From NCBI RefSeq assembly GCF_029625295.1, contig NZ_CP121112.1:4340001-4404000 (forward strand): a DNA stretch of 64,000 bases. Reading direction: 5' to 3'. Source of the DNA: Flavobacterium gyeonganense. GTDB taxonomy: Bacteria; Bacteroidota; Bacteroidia; Flavobacteriales; Flavobacteriaceae. This document shows positions 44,786 to 53,848 of the stretch, piece after piece. The notes under the pieces were generated by a model that saw nothing but the letters and a program-made list of their open reading frames with translations, searched no databases and was not told the origin of the DNA. Each line of letters opens with the position of its first letter. Within the stretch, counting starts at the first letter, position 1. A program made the translations under genes and the position numbers.

Positions 44786-45562
44786 ATGAATCAAGTATCA
44801 GTAATAAAAATAGGTGGAAACATCATTGACAATCCAGCAGAATTAGAACAATTTTTAACTGATTTTTCTAAAATTGAAGGACATAAAGTTTTAGTTCACG
44901 GCGGTGGAAAATCGGCTACCAAAATGGCGCAGAGTATTGGTTTAGTTCCGCATATGATTGATGGACGTCGAATTACAGATGCTCCAATGTTGGATGTCGT
45001 GGTGATGATTTATGCAGGTCAGATCAACAAACATATTGTGGCGCAATTGCAGGCAAAAGACAACAACGCAATCGGATTTTCTGGGGCTGATGGAAATTTA
45101 ATCCAGTCAACAAAAAGAAATCACCCAACAATTGATTACGGATTTGTAGGCGATGTAAAACAAGTCAATACAAAATTGCTGGCAACTTTATTAGAAGCGG
45201 GAATTATACCCGTTTTTTGTGCGATTACGCACGACAAAAACGGACAATTATTAAATACAAACGCTGATACTATTGCAAGTGAATTGTCGATTGCATTATC
45301 TGAAGTTTTTGATGTTACGCTGACTTACTGTTTTGAAAAACAAGGTGTTTTGATGGATTCAGAAGACGATTCATCTGTAATTACAGAAATCAACGAAGTT
45401 TTATACAACAAACTAAAAGAAGAAAAAGTAATCCATTCCGGAATGATTCCTAAGCTGGATAATTGTTTCAACAGCTTATCAAGAGGTGTACAGAAAATAA
45501 AAATCGGGCATCATAGAATGCTTCAAAATTCTGATATTCCGCATACGACTATTACTTTATAA
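44786..45562 (+). CDS. argB: N-acetylglutamate kinase
   Basis: 258 residues. Amino-acid kinase fold with 'VIKIGGNIIDNP', 'VLVHGGGKSATKMAQSIGL', 'DAPMLDVVVM' and 'HSGMIPKLDNCF' near the C-terminus. Phosphorylates N-acetylglutamate with ATP, usually the committed and feedback-inhibited step. The ATG comes directly after the octamer array. Cytoplasmic. Confidence 0.96.
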   Translation: MNQVSVIKIGGNIIDNPAELEQFLTDFSKIEGHKVLVHGGGKSATKMAQSIGLVPHMIDGRRITDAPMLDVVVMIYAGQINKHIVAQLQAKDNNAIGFSGADGNLIQSTKRNHPTIDYGFVGDVKQVNTKLLATLLEAGIIPVFCAITHDKNGQLLNTNADTIASELSIALSEVFDVTLTYCFEKQGVLMDSEDDSSVITEINEVLYNKLKEEKVIHSGMIPKLDNCFNSLSRGVQKIKIGHHRMLQNSDIPHTTITL

Positions 45563-45604
45563 AACAAAAAGTTGCTAAGTTTCAAATAAACCAAGACTTT
45601 TGCA

Positions 45605-45640
45605 GTCTTAGAATTTTAGCATCTCAGTACCTAGATTAAA
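45605..45640 (+). repeat. Octamer array before argE
   Basis: Units CTTAG (45607), TTTAG (45615) and CTCAG (45623) are spaced exactly 8 bp, ending 14 bp before the argE ATG. A matching TTGCTAAG lies at 45570-45580 in the opposite sense. Degenerate member of the family seen before argB. Confidence 0.6.
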
Positions 45641-46711
45641 ATGAAAAATATAGAAACGCTTACCCGGGAAGCAATTGAATTATTAAGAAATCTGATTGAA
45701 ACGCCTTCATTTTCGAGTGAAGAGGATCAAACAGCTCTTTTAATAGAAAATTGGTTCACTCAAAACGAGATTCCTTTCAAAAGAGAAAATAACAATGTGT
45801 GGGCTTTCAATAAAAATTTCGACGAAAATAAACCAACGCTTTTACTAAACTCTCATCATGATACTGTAAGACCAAATCAGGCATACACTAATGATCCTTT
45901 CAAAGCTATTGAAAAAGATGGTAAGCTTTTCGGTCTAGGAAGTAATGATGCAGGAGGCTGTCTGGTTTCGTTATTGGCGACGTTTGTACATTTTTATGAA
46001 AATCAAAATTTATCACATAATATTGTTATTGTTGCTTCGGCAGAAGAAGAAAGCAGTGGTAAAAATGGTTTAAACAGTGTTTTAAAACATTTGCCGGAGC
46101 TGGATTGCGCCATTGTGGGTGAGCCAACTTTGATGCAATTAGCCGTTGCAGAAAAAGGTCTTTTAGTTTTAGATGTAAAAGTAAAAGGAACTGCAAGCCA
46201 CGCTGCACATCAAAATGATGATAATGCCTTATACAAATCAATTCCGGTAATGGAATGGTTTAAAAACTATAAATTCGACAAAATTTCAGACGTTTTAGGT
46301 CCAGTGAAAATGACCGTGACTCAAATAAACGCAGGAAAACAGCATAATGTAGTACCTTCAGAATGTGACTTGGTGGTTGATATTCGTGTAAACGACTGTT
46401 ACACTAATTCTGAAATTTTAGAAGTAGTTACAGCCAATGTAAATGCCGAAGTTACCCCAAGATCCATGCATTTAAATGCTTCGTCTATTCCAATCGCCCA
46501 TGGTTTGGTTCAGGCCGGAATCGCTTTAGGAAGAACAACGTATGGTTCTCCAACACTTTCAGACCAGTCAGTTTTAAGCTGCCAGTCTTTAAAATTAGGA
46601 CCGGGAGAAACATTACGATCGCATTCAGCAGACGAATTTATATTTGTAAATGAAATTGAAGAAGGAGTCGATTTGTATATCAAAATACTAACCGATTTCT
46701 TTAAATTATAA
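45641..46711 (+). CDS. argE: N-acetylornithine/N-acetylcitrulline deacetylase, M20 family
   Basis: 356 residues. M20 zinc peptidase fold: 'LLNSHHDTVRPN' (first His/Asp), 'GLGSNDAGGCLVSLLA' (bridging Asp), 'ASAEEESSGKNG' (catalytic Glu pair), and 'GTASHAAHQND' in the dimerisation domain. With ArgF' acting on the acylated ornithine, this enzyme most likely removes the acyl group from N-acylcitrulline, giving citrulline for ArgG. A strong palindrome follows the gene, before argH. Confidence 0.92.
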   Translation: MKNIETLTREAIELLRNLIETPSFSSEEDQTALLIENWFTQNEIPFKRENNNVWAFNKNFDENKPTLLLNSHHDTVRPNQAYTNDPFKAIEKDGKLFGLGSNDAGGCLVSLLATFVHFYENQNLSHNIVIVASAEEESSGKNGLNSVLKHLPELDCAIVGEPTLMQLAVAEKGLLVLDVKVKGTASHAAHQNDDNALYKSIPVMEWFKNYKFDKISDVLGPVKMTVTQINAGKQHNVVPSECDLVVDIRVNDCYTNSEILEVVTANVNAEVTPRSMHLNASSIPIAHGLVQAGIALGRTTYGSPTLSDQSVLSCQSLKLGPGETLRSHSADEFIFVNEIEEGVDLYIKILTDFFKL

Positions 46712-46724
46712 TAATATTGAAGAC

Positions 46725-46757
46725 AAACCTAACAGGTTTTTAAAACCTGTTAGGTTT
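46725..46757. repeat. 33-bp palindrome AAACCTAACAGG.. in argE-argH spacer
   Basis: Arms AAACCTAACAGGTTTT (46725-46740) and AAAACCTGTTAGGTTT (46742-46757) pair perfectly about a single T. Its sequence type is, as I recall, widespread in flavobacterial intergenic DNA. It could weakly terminate or stabilise the transcript inside the operon, so argH may be expressed at a different level. Confidence 0.75.
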
Positions 46758-46777
46758 CTTCTGAAACGTAAAAGATT

Positions 46778-48058
46778 ATGAAACTTTGGGAAAAAGGAAT
46801 ACCAACAGATAAAAAAATCGAACAATTCACCGTTGGAAACGATCGTGAACTGGATTTAGTTTTAGCAAAATACGATGCTTTAGGTTCAATTGCGCACGCC
46901 AAAATGCTAGGGCAAATTGGCTTGTTAACTCAGGAAGAAACTACTTCTTTAGTTGATGCATTAAACGAAATCATTGCTGATGTCGTTGTTGGAAATTTCG
47001 AAATCGAAGACAGTTTTGAAGACGTACATTCCAAAATTGAATATTTACTAACGATGAAATTAGGTGATGCCGGAAAGAAAATCCACACGGCACGTTCCCG
47101 TAACGATCAGGTTTTAGTAGACGTTCATTTGTATTTAAAAGACGAATTAAAAGCGATAAAAGAACAGGTAAAAAACCTTTTTGATTTGTTGATGGAATCA
47201 GCAGAAAAACATCAAAATGTGTTATTGCCGGGTTATACGCATTTGCAAATCGCGATGCCATCGTCATTCGGAATGTGGTTTTCGGCTTATGCAGAAAGTC
47301 TGATTGACGATATTACAATGCTAAACGCTGCATCAAAAATTGTAGATCAGAATCCGTTAGGATCTGCGGCAGGTTACGGAAGCTCTTTTCCGATCAACAG
47401 GAGTTTTACCACGCAGGAATTAGGCTTTGAAACTTTAAAATACAATGCCGTTGCAGCACAAATGAGCCGTGGAAAAGCAGAAAAAACAGTTGCTTTTGCC
47501 ATGACAAGTGTTGCGGGTACTTTATCAAAATTTGCTATGGACGTTTGTTTGTACATGAGCCAGAATTTTGATTTTATTAGTCTGCCTGCCCATCTTACAA
47601 CGGGTTCGAGCATTATGCCTCATAAGAAAAACCCAGATGTATTTGAATTGATCAGAGGAAAATGCAACAAGATTCAGTCTCTTCCTTACGAAATCACTTT
47701 AATTACGAATAATCTTCCAAGCGGGTATCACAGAGATCTACAGCTTTTAAAAGAAGGTTTGTTTCCTGCGATTCAAAACCTGAAAGCTTGTCTGGATATT
47801 GCTATATTTTCTATTAAAGATATTACGGTGAAAGATCATATTTTGGAAGATAAAAAATATGATTATTTGTTTACAGTTGATACTTTAAACGAAATGGTGG
47901 TTGCAGGAATGCCTTTTAGAGATGCCTATAAAGCCGTTGCAGAACAATTGGAAGCAGGAACGTATAAATCTCCAAAAGAGACCAAACACACCCATGAAGG
48001 AAGTATTAATAATTTGTGCTTAGAGAATATAAAAGATAAAATGAAAACAGCTTATTAA
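46778..48058 (+). CDS. argH: Argininosuccinate lyase
   Basis: 426 residues. Cleaves argininosuccinate into arginine and fumarate, the last step. Motifs: 'GDAGKKIHTARSRNDQVLVD', 'LLPGYTHLQIAMPSSFG', and the fumarase-superfamily signature 'GSSIMPHKKNPD'. Shorter than the E. coli enzyme (457), with a C-terminal part that ends soon after 'GTYKSPKETKHTHEGSINN'. Last gene of the operon and followed by a strong terminator. Confidence 0.96.
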   Translation: MKLWEKGIPTDKKIEQFTVGNDRELDLVLAKYDALGSIAHAKMLGQIGLLTQEETTSLVDALNEIIADVVVGNFEIEDSFEDVHSKIEYLLTMKLGDAGKKIHTARSRNDQVLVDVHLYLKDELKAIKEQVKNLFDLLMESAEKHQNVLLPGYTHLQIAMPSSFGMWFSAYAESLIDDITMLNAASKIVDQNPLGSAAGYGSSFPINRSFTTQELGFETLKYNAVAAQMSRGKAEKTVAFAMTSVAGTLSKFAMDVCLYMSQNFDFISLPAHLTTGSSIMPHKKNPDVFELIRGKCNKIQSLPYEITLITNNLPSGYHRDLQLLKEGLFPAIQNLKACLDIAIFSIKDITVKDHILEDKKYDYLFTVDTLNEMVVAGMPFRDAYKAVAEQLEAGTYKSPKETKHTHEGSINNLCLENIKDKMKTAY

Positions 48059-48078
48059 TTTTCATTTTTAAAACTTGG

Positions 48079-48113
48079 AAACCGATTTGTATTCATTTGC
48101 AAATCGGTTTTTT
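48079..48113 (+). terminator. Terminator of the arginine operon
   Basis: Perfect 11-bp stem AAACCGATTTG / CAAATCGGTTT with a 10-nt loop and a T tail, 20 bp after the argH stop. Confidence 0.9.
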
Positions 48114-48194
48114 ATTTGATCATATCTATTTTAATTTAAGAAAATTCAACCTAAATAGTATAAATTTGATAATCAGTTTAAACTATTTTAAAAT

Positions 48195-49190
48195 ATGAGA
48201 GAATTTGAAGAAGAGCGTACTCAAAAACTATTTGAGAGAAATTTTATTACCGAAGAACAATTAACTCAGATCAAAAGTTATCGCAGTTTGGGCATTTTTT
48301 CGCTTAACGCTGAATTAAAAATGTTTTTGTATTTATCAGTTTTGCTTTTTACATCCGGAATCGGAATTTTAATTTACGAAAACATAGATACAATTGGACA
48401 CATTGCAATTTTATCTTTGTTATTAATCGTAACGATTGTTTGCTTTTACTTCTGTTTTAAAAATTCAAAGGGATTCCAAAAATCAGAAACTACATTCGAA
48501 AGTCCAGTTCTGGAATATTTGGTTCTTTTGGCAAACATTCTAACCTGTATCTTTATTGGCTATTTACAATTTCAATACAAACCTTTCGGGACACATTACG
48601 GCTTAGCGACATTAGTTCCAACACTTGTAAGTTTTATTTGTGCGTATTATTTTGACAACAAAAGCGTGTTGACTATTGCCATTACGGGTTTGGCTGCTTA
48701 TGTAGGCTTTTCTGTGACGCCTCAGGATTTATTTCATAATGATTTTTATTCCCATCAGGAGCTAAGTTATTCTGCCATAATTCTGGGCGGTTTATTGATT
48801 TTATGGACAATTTACAGTTCAGGAATTTCTCTTAAAATGCATTTTAATTTAATTTATCTAACATTTGCATTACACATGATTAGCATTGCTTCAATTAGTA
48901 ATATGGTCAATGAGTACAATGGTTTATGGATCCTTTTTTCTGCCGTTCTTGCTGGATCATGTTTTTATTTTTATAAAACAAGTTATGTGCAGAAGGCTAT
49001 TTCCTTATATGTTTTTATGATTATTTATGCTTACATCGGAATCAATATTTTTCTCTTCAGAATTTTTGAGAATATAGATTTTCAGGATATTTGGATGCTG
49101 TTTGTTTTAGCTATTCCAGCCTATTTTATTGGCTCAATAGTCTTGTTTATAAAATTGATTAAAAAATTTAACAAAGAAACAGCAGAATGA
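48195..49190 (+). CDS. DUF2157-like membrane protein
   Basis: 331 residues. A short N-terminal cytoplasmic segment ('FNFITEEQL'-like, reading 'ERNFITEEQLTQIKSYRSLG') precedes about nine membrane helices. This layout matches DUF2157 inner-membrane proteins of unknown role. The last bases overlap the start of the next gene (ATGA), so the two are translated together. The next gene is a related membrane protein, perhaps forming a complex with this one. Confidence 0.8.
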   Translation: MREFEEERTQKLFERNFITEEQLTQIKSYRSLGIFSLNAELKMFLYLSVLLFTSGIGILIYENIDTIGHIAILSLLLIVTIVCFYFCFKNSKGFQKSETTFESPVLEYLVLLANILTCIFIGYLQFQYKPFGTHYGLATLVPTLVSFICAYYFDNKSVLTIAITGLAAYVGFSVTPQDLFHNDFYSHQELSYSAIILGGLLILWTIYSSGISLKMHFNLIYLTFALHMISIASISNMVNEYNGLWILFSAVLAGSCFYFYKTSYVQKAISLYVFMIIYAYIGINIFLFRIFENIDFQDIWMLFVLAIPAYFIGSIVLFIKLIKKFNKETAE

Positions 49191-50356
49191 TAGTATTGGA
49201 TAAAAATAAGTTAGAAAATTCTGTTTTGATTGAAGAAGCAGATTCGTTAAAAAATGCTGGTTTTATTGGCAAAGAACAACTGGATTTTATAAAAAAAGAA
49301 CTTCCGACACTTAATAGTCATAAAAATATTCTGGTTAGAATCGGTTTCTTTTTGTTAGGATCGTTCTTATATTCTTCAATATGCAGTGCTGTATCACTTC
49401 TGGGAATTTCAGGATTAGATCATTATTGGGAAATTTTTCCTTTTTTATTTGGTATAATTGGTATTGTCGGATCAGAATTTTTGGCTAAAAAAGATTATTA
49501 CAATCATGGATTAGATGATGCCTTTATTTTAGGGACAATATTGTCTTTCGGATGTGCAGTCTCATTTATTACAAAGTTGGAAAATGTTCTTCCTGTTTCA
49601 ATTGTTGTAGCCATTATTTCATTTATACTATTTTTACGTTACATTCATTTATTATCAGCACTGGTTTTTTATTTGGCATTGACCTTATCATTAGGATATT
49701 CAATATTTGAATATTTGGAAGCAGGCCAGGCAATTTTACCTTTTTTCATGATGTTTTTTGGTGCTGCTACTTATTTTTCATGCAGAAAATTAATTAACAG
49801 TTTAAGAAATTCTTATTATTACAATGGAATTCTTTTAATAAAAAGCATCAGTTTGATACTGTTTTATTTATCAGGTAATTATTTAATAGTTAGGGAATTG
49901 TCGGCAAGTTTGGCAAGAGGTTATTATGAGATAAGTCCCGAAATTCCATTTGCGTTTTTCTTTTGGGTTTTCACTTTTATTGTTCCGGTTATATATGTTG
50001 TTTATTCATTAAAAAGTAAAGACAGAATTATGCTTTGGATTAGCTTTCTTGCAATAGCTTTTTCATTTTACAGTTTTCGGTTTTACCATTCGGTTTTGCC
50101 TATTGAAGTTGCATTGACTCTTGGCGGAATAATGATGTTTGCAGTTGCTTTCTATTTTATAAGAAAACTTAAAACAAAAGAAAGCGGACTAACATTCAAA
50201 CCAGACAGAATCTCAAATTCAAATGCATTTTTACACGCAGAAGCTTTAATAATCGCCTCATCTTTTGGAATGAAACCAGAAGCTAAACCATCTGAATCTC
50301 CAATGGAATTTGGCGGTGGTGATTTTAGTGGAGGAGGGTCAGAAGGGACTTTTTAG
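49187..50356 (+). CDS. DUF2157/DUF4401-like membrane protein with Gly-rich tail
   Basis: 389 residues. N-terminal 'EADSLKNAGFIGKEQLDFIK' segment resembles the start of the upstream protein, followed by about ten membrane helices. The C-terminus is a soluble tail ending 'EFGGGDFSGGGSEGTF', a Gly/Ser-rich motif like that at the ends of TPM- and DUF2207-type membrane proteins. Overlaps the preceding gene by 4 bp. A paralogous pair is inferred. Function unknown. Confidence 0.8.
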   Translation: MIVLDKNKLENSVLIEEADSLKNAGFIGKEQLDFIKKELPTLNSHKNILVRIGFFLLGSFLYSSICSAVSLLGISGLDHYWEIFPFLFGIIGIVGSEFLAKKDYYNHGLDDAFILGTILSFGCAVSFITKLENVLPVSIVVAIISFILFLRYIHLLSALVFYLALTLSLGYSIFEYLEAGQAILPFFMMFFGAATYFSCRKLINSLRNSYYYNGILLIKSISLILFYLSGNYLIVRELSASLARGYYEISPEIPFAFFFWVFTFIVPVIYVVYSLKSKDRIMLWISFLAIAFSFYSFRFYHSVLPIEVALTLGGIMMFAVAFYFIRKLKTKESGLTFKPDRISNSNAFLHAEALIIASSFGMKPEAKPSESPMEFGGGDFSGGGSEGTF

Positions 50357-50378
50357 TAATATTTCTTAATTTGAATAA

Positions 50379-50414
50379 AAAAACAGCGGTAAACTTATGT
50401 CTACCGCTGTTTTT
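50379..50414. terminator. Bidirectional terminator
   Basis: Perfect 13-bp stem AAAAACAGCGGTA / TACCGCTGTTTTT with a 10-nt loop, between the membrane protein pair and the convergent pectate lyase. Confidence 0.9.
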
Positions 50415-50435
50415 AAATTATATAATACGTATTAA

Positions 50436-51809
50436 TTATCCTTTTAAAAGTTTAAAAGTTTTAACTCTGTTTTCAATTTGTACTTTACAGATATAAACAC
50501 CTCTGGTAATATTTGCAATATTCAATTCTAATTTTTCATTGCCTGAAATATTTTTAGAAGTAGTATAAACTTTTGAGCCATTAGGAGAATAAATCTCTAT
50601 AATTGCTTTACCGCTTTCAATACTTGAAAATTCAATGTTTAAAATATTATCAATTACTGTTGGATAATATTTAATATCTAAGTTGGCAACATTATCATTT
50701 ATTCCTAATGTATTAGGGCAACTTGCAGAAATTGTACCATCAGCAGTGACTTGTAATGTGGCTCCTGCGCCGCAATTAGTATTTGTTACATACGTCACTA
50801 CATCAGCTGTAGAAAGTGTAGTGTAGATATAAGATGGTTTTGAAACAGTTTTTCCATAAGTTGGATCAACAGCTACTGAGGGTAGACCTCTAACACAATT
50901 AACGGATTTTAATCCAACATTAGTAGGATCTGTACCTTCACTCACAGGATTTGAAATTGTATTCACCTGTTCGAAATTACAATTCTCTACATAACAGGTT
51001 GTGCCATTATTTCCTGCACCTAAAGCAATTGCTCTTGAACTTGAAACACTAGTTTTATAGTAACAATTTAGGATATGTAATTCAGCATTTCGAGCTCTTG
51101 GCATTCTTTCTTTACAGCCGTCAGCCCAATAACAGTTTTTAAAGGTAACACTGAATCTTCCATCAGCAGGAGCATCGGTAATTGCTGAACCAACTAAACC
51201 TGAAAAACGATGATCAGCAGATCCTCCCGAACCTCCTGATGTTGCAGCTTTTAAGTAAATAAACTTACACCATGAAACAGTTATATTGTCTGCACTGCCT
51301 TTGATGTCAAAATTAGCATCCATTCCATCCTGAAACTCACAATGATCTACCCAAACATTAGTACCTTCATTAGTAAGGTTATCGTTTCCATCTACATCAA
51401 AAGCGCCAGGACCTTGGAAAATAAGATTTCTAATAATTATATTATTAGAATTTTTTTGTATGTAAAGCATTCCTGAAACGGCTTTGGATACTGTAGAACT
51501 AGTTGGATCTATCTGCAGATTACGAAATCTTGCACCTGGTAGTCCTAAAATTGTTTTATTGCTAAATGTATATTTGTATTCCTTATCAAAATCGATAGTT
51601 CCAGAAACTAAAATTACAGAGGTTGAAGTTGATTTAAGAGCTAAGTCCAATTGTGATAAAGTTGAAACCGTAACAGTATTAGCAGCAGTTGGCGTTCCGC
51701 CTCCAGTTGCTGCCGCACCAAAACCTTCAGGCGCTGACATGTAATAATTCTGAGCAAAAATAGTAGAAAAGCTAAGTAGAAAAAAAAGTAGGGGTAATGC
51801 TTTTTTCAT
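50436..51809 (-). CDS. Pectate lyase (PL1-like) with T9SS sorting domain
   Basis: 457 residues. Signal peptide 1-20. The parallel beta-helix of PL1 enzymes is marked by 'TNVWVDHCEFQDGMDANFDI' (calcium-binding region) and 'CKERMPRARN' with the R-x-P-x-x-R catalytic arginines (235-240). It cleaves pectate by beta-elimination in the presence of calcium. The C-terminal 80 residues ('IKYYPTVIDNILNIEF', 'YICKVQIENRVKTFKLLKG') are a type A sorting domain, so the enzyme leaves the cell through the T9SS, whose PorQ is encoded at 13.2 kb. A LacI-type operator overlaps its promoter. Confidence 0.93.
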   Translation of the reverse strand: MKKALPLLFFLLSFSTIFAQNYYMSAPEGFGAAATGGGTPTAANTVTVSTLSQLDLALKSTSTSVILVSGTIDFDKEYKYTFSNKTILGLPGARFRNLQIDPTSSTVSKAVSGMLYIQKNSNNIIIRNLIFQGPGAFDVDGNDNLTNEGTNVWVDHCEFQDGMDANFDIKGSADNITVSWCKFIYLKAATSGGSGGSADHRFSGLVGSAITDAPADGRFSVTFKNCYWADGCKERMPRARNAELHILNCYYKTSVSSSRAIALGAGNNGTTCYVENCNFEQVNTISNPVSEGTDPTNVGLKSVNCVRGLPSVAVDPTYGKTVSKPSYIYTTLSTADVVTYVTNTNCGAGATLQVTADGTISASCPNTLGINDNVANLDIKYYPTVIDNILNIEFSSIESGKAIIEIYSPNGSKVYTTSKNISGNEKLELNIANITRGVYICKVQIENRVKTFKLLKG

Positions 51810-51858
51810 TTTAAAAAAATTTAGTTTTTAAATTTGGTTTAACATCGTAAGTGGATAA

Positions 51859-51880
51859 TGTAATCGATTGCACAAATTTA
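51859..51880 (-). promoter_or_regulatory. Pectate lyase promoter with LacI-type operator
   Basis: On the minus strand TAAATTTG (51873-51880) matches TANNTTTG. Immediately downstream, over the expected start of transcription, is TGTAATCGATTGCA (51859-51872), a perfect fit to TGNAANCGNTTNCA, the general LacI-family operator. A carbohydrate-responsive repressor is likely. Confidence 0.65.
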
Positions 51881-52148
51881 ATTCAATAAAACTTATTATA
51901 AATATTTTTATAAAATAATTATGATTATATCTTGTATTTTTGAGTTAATTAGTGATAAACGTGAATATTTATGAGATTAAATTAATTTAAAAGTTGTTTT
52001 TATTTTAATGATGTAAAAATTAATCAAAATGTTAATTAAAGAAAAATAAACCTTCAAGTTTCTTAAAAAGTTATAGTAATAAATTTGATTAATTGAAAGA
52101 GAATACAATTTGATAAATCTGATTTTCGAAAGAAAGAAATTTTACAAA
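51881..52148. other. Gene-free spacer upstream of pectate lyase
   Basis: With the flanking promoter and terminator, about 395 bp separate the pectate lyase from the anti-sigma gene on the same strand. This part is very AT-rich with no ORF or strong hairpin that I can see. Confidence 0.4.
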
Positions 52149-52180
52149 TAAAAAAATCCCCAAATTTGAATTTGAGGATT
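52149..52180 (-). terminator. Terminator after the anti-sigma gene
   Basis: AATCCCCAAATT (52155-52166) and AATTTGAGGATT (52169-52180) pair except for one mismatch, and on the minus strand the hairpin is followed by a run of T, 26 bp after the anti-sigma stop. Confidence 0.75.
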
Positions 52181-52205
52181 AATTAAAAGCTGCTCTTTTC
52201 TAAAA

Positions 52206-52994
52206 TTAAACTTTTCCTAAAGTATATAACTGTTCCATTGTTGGAGACGGACTACCTCCTTCAGGTTCCAGTGTAATACCAAAAGCTTCAGCGTAAACAG
52301 TCTGATCTACAGCAAATATTTTTTGATTATTGGTGTCAAAATCACTTAATAAACCAATACTTGTAGGAGTTAGAGTAGGACTTAGTTTAAGTGCCCAAAC
52401 CTGATATACTTTTCCTTTTGGTGGTTTTGGAAGACCAGCAGCATCAATATAAGTTGTTTTGGTATCTTTATTCCAGTATACTTTTGCAAAAGATGTAGGA
52501 GAAACGGCCTGACCTCCTAATGTTACGCCAGTGTTTTTAATATCCCTTACAATGGTTAAACTTTTTTCTATTTCTTTATTTTGTTTGTCTAAATAAGCAA
52601 AATCTCTTTCAATTTTGTTTTTTTCGTTACCCACAGTTGTAATAACATCTTTTGTTTTTGTAAGTTCTAAAGTCTGATAACCCAAACCTAACAATAATAA
52701 TACTGCTGCAGCCCAGCCAATATATTGAGTTCGGTTTGATGCAGGTTTCATTTCGACTACTTTGCCATATTTCAGTTCTAATCGGGTTTTTATTTTTTCA
52801 AAATTTTCTACCGAATGAAAAGGAGAAAAACTCGATGATAAGGCAACTATAGCTTTTTCTATTGAAATAATTTCGTTCTCAACTTCAGGATTATTTTTTG
52901 CCATTTCGGCTATTTCCAGGTTTTCAGTTTCAGTCAATAAACCATAAACATAAAGTTCCAGAATTCCTGATTCTATATATTCTTGTGCTTCCAT
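52206..52994 (-). CDS. Anti-sigma factor, RskA-like
   Basis: 262 residues. N-terminal cytoplasmic zinc-less anti-sigma region ('ESGILELYVYGLLTETENLE'), one membrane helix near 94-112 ('YIGWAAAVLLLLGLGYQTL'), a coiled stretch, and a periplasmic RskA-type C-terminal domain ('KVYWNKDTKTTYIDAAGLP', 'KVYQVWALKLSP'). It is expected to hold the sigma factor encoded just upstream until an envelope signal frees it. Its ATG overlaps the sigma stop by one base (TAATG). Confidence 0.93.
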   Translation of the reverse strand: MEAQEYIESGILELYVYGLLTETENLEIAEMAKNNPEVENEIISIEKAIVALSSSFSPFHSVENFEKIKTRLELKYGKVVEMKPASNRTQYIGWAAAVLLLLGLGYQTLELTKTKDVITTVGNEKNKIERDFAYLDKQNKEIEKSLTIVRDIKNTGVTLGGQAVSPTSFAKVYWNKDTKTTYIDAAGLPKPPKGKVYQVWALKLSPTLTPTSIGLLSDFDTNNQKIFAVDQTVYAEAFGITLEPEGGSPSPTMEQLYTLGKV

Positions 52995-53524
52995 TATATT
53001 TTTAAATAATTACGTAAATCATTAATACAGTTCCTGTTTTGTGTTTTGACAGTTCCCAGCGGTATTGCCAATTCTTCTGAAGCTTCTTGCTGGGTATATC
53101 CTTTAAAGAATAACAAATCGATAATTTCAATACATTTAGGTTTTAATTTTTTTACAAATTCCTGAATTCCAATTGTATCAATTTTGTTTACGAGTTTGTT
53201 ACTGTCGTCTAACAGATGTACGAAATTATCAGAGGAAAGGTTTTTTTGGCTATTATTAAAATTTTTAGATCTTAATTTATCAATAGAAGTATTTCGTGCA
53301 ATGTTGAGGATCCAGGTATAAAAACGTCCTTTTCCTTCATTATAAGAATCTATGTTTTTCCAGATTTTTACGAAAACTTCCTGTAAAACATCTTCTGCTT
53401 CTTCGCGGTTTTTTATTAAAACATTGATGACTGAAAACAAGCTTTTCGAATACATGTCATACAAGTGGGTGAAGGCTCTTTCGTCTTTTTTGTAGATTAA
53501 AGCTAATAATTCTTCCTGACTCAT
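52994..53524 (-). CDS. ECF-type RNA polymerase sigma factor
   Basis: 176 residues with sigma region 2 ('AFTHLYDMYSKSLFSVI', 'EEAEDVLQEVFVKIWKNI', 'RFYTWILNIARNTSIDKLR') and region 4 ('IIDLLFFKGYTQQEASEELA', 'PLGTVKTQNRNCINDLRNYL'). It directs RNA polymerase to a small regulon, likely with autoregulation. Cotranscribed and translationally coupled with its anti-sigma factor. The regulon cannot be identified from this window. Preceded by a 744-bp gene-free region. Confidence 0.95.
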   Translation of the reverse strand: MSQEELLALIYKKDERAFTHLYDMYSKSLFSVINVLIKNREEAEDVLQEVFVKIWKNIDSYNEGKGRFYTWILNIARNTSIDKLRSKNFNNSQKNLSSDNFVHLLDDSNKLVNKIDTIGIQEFVKKLKPKCIEIIDLLFFKGYTQQEASEELAIPLGTVKTQNRNCINDLRNYLKI

Positions 53525-53848
53525 AAATTTAGATTTAAAGTTTTAACAAAGTTTAATTTACTTTTTAACTGGCTCATTATAAAGATAATTGATTTTTTCT
53601 GTTATTTTTTATTTTTTTTAGTGCTTATAACCCTTGTAGAATAAGGGGCTTTAAAAATAATGTACATTTTTGTTTCCTTTTTTAAAACCAAAAAGAACCT
53701 TTTTACGTAAATGCTATTATAACATAAATTTAAAATCAGTTTAATAGCAGTTAGCTAATGAATGTACATAAATTAAAATAAGAAAATAGATTGCTTAATA
53801 GAAAAATATTCGATTTGAACATTTAAGATTCGAATAAAATAATTAGAC
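53525..53848. other. Gene-free spacer upstream of the sigma factor
   Basis: About 320 bp with no ORF of note; must include the promoter of the sigma/anti-sigma operon, reading leftward. The short hairpin-like AACCCTTGTAGAATAAGGG near 53630 is weak. The hairpin cluster to the right is listed separately. Confidence 0.4.
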
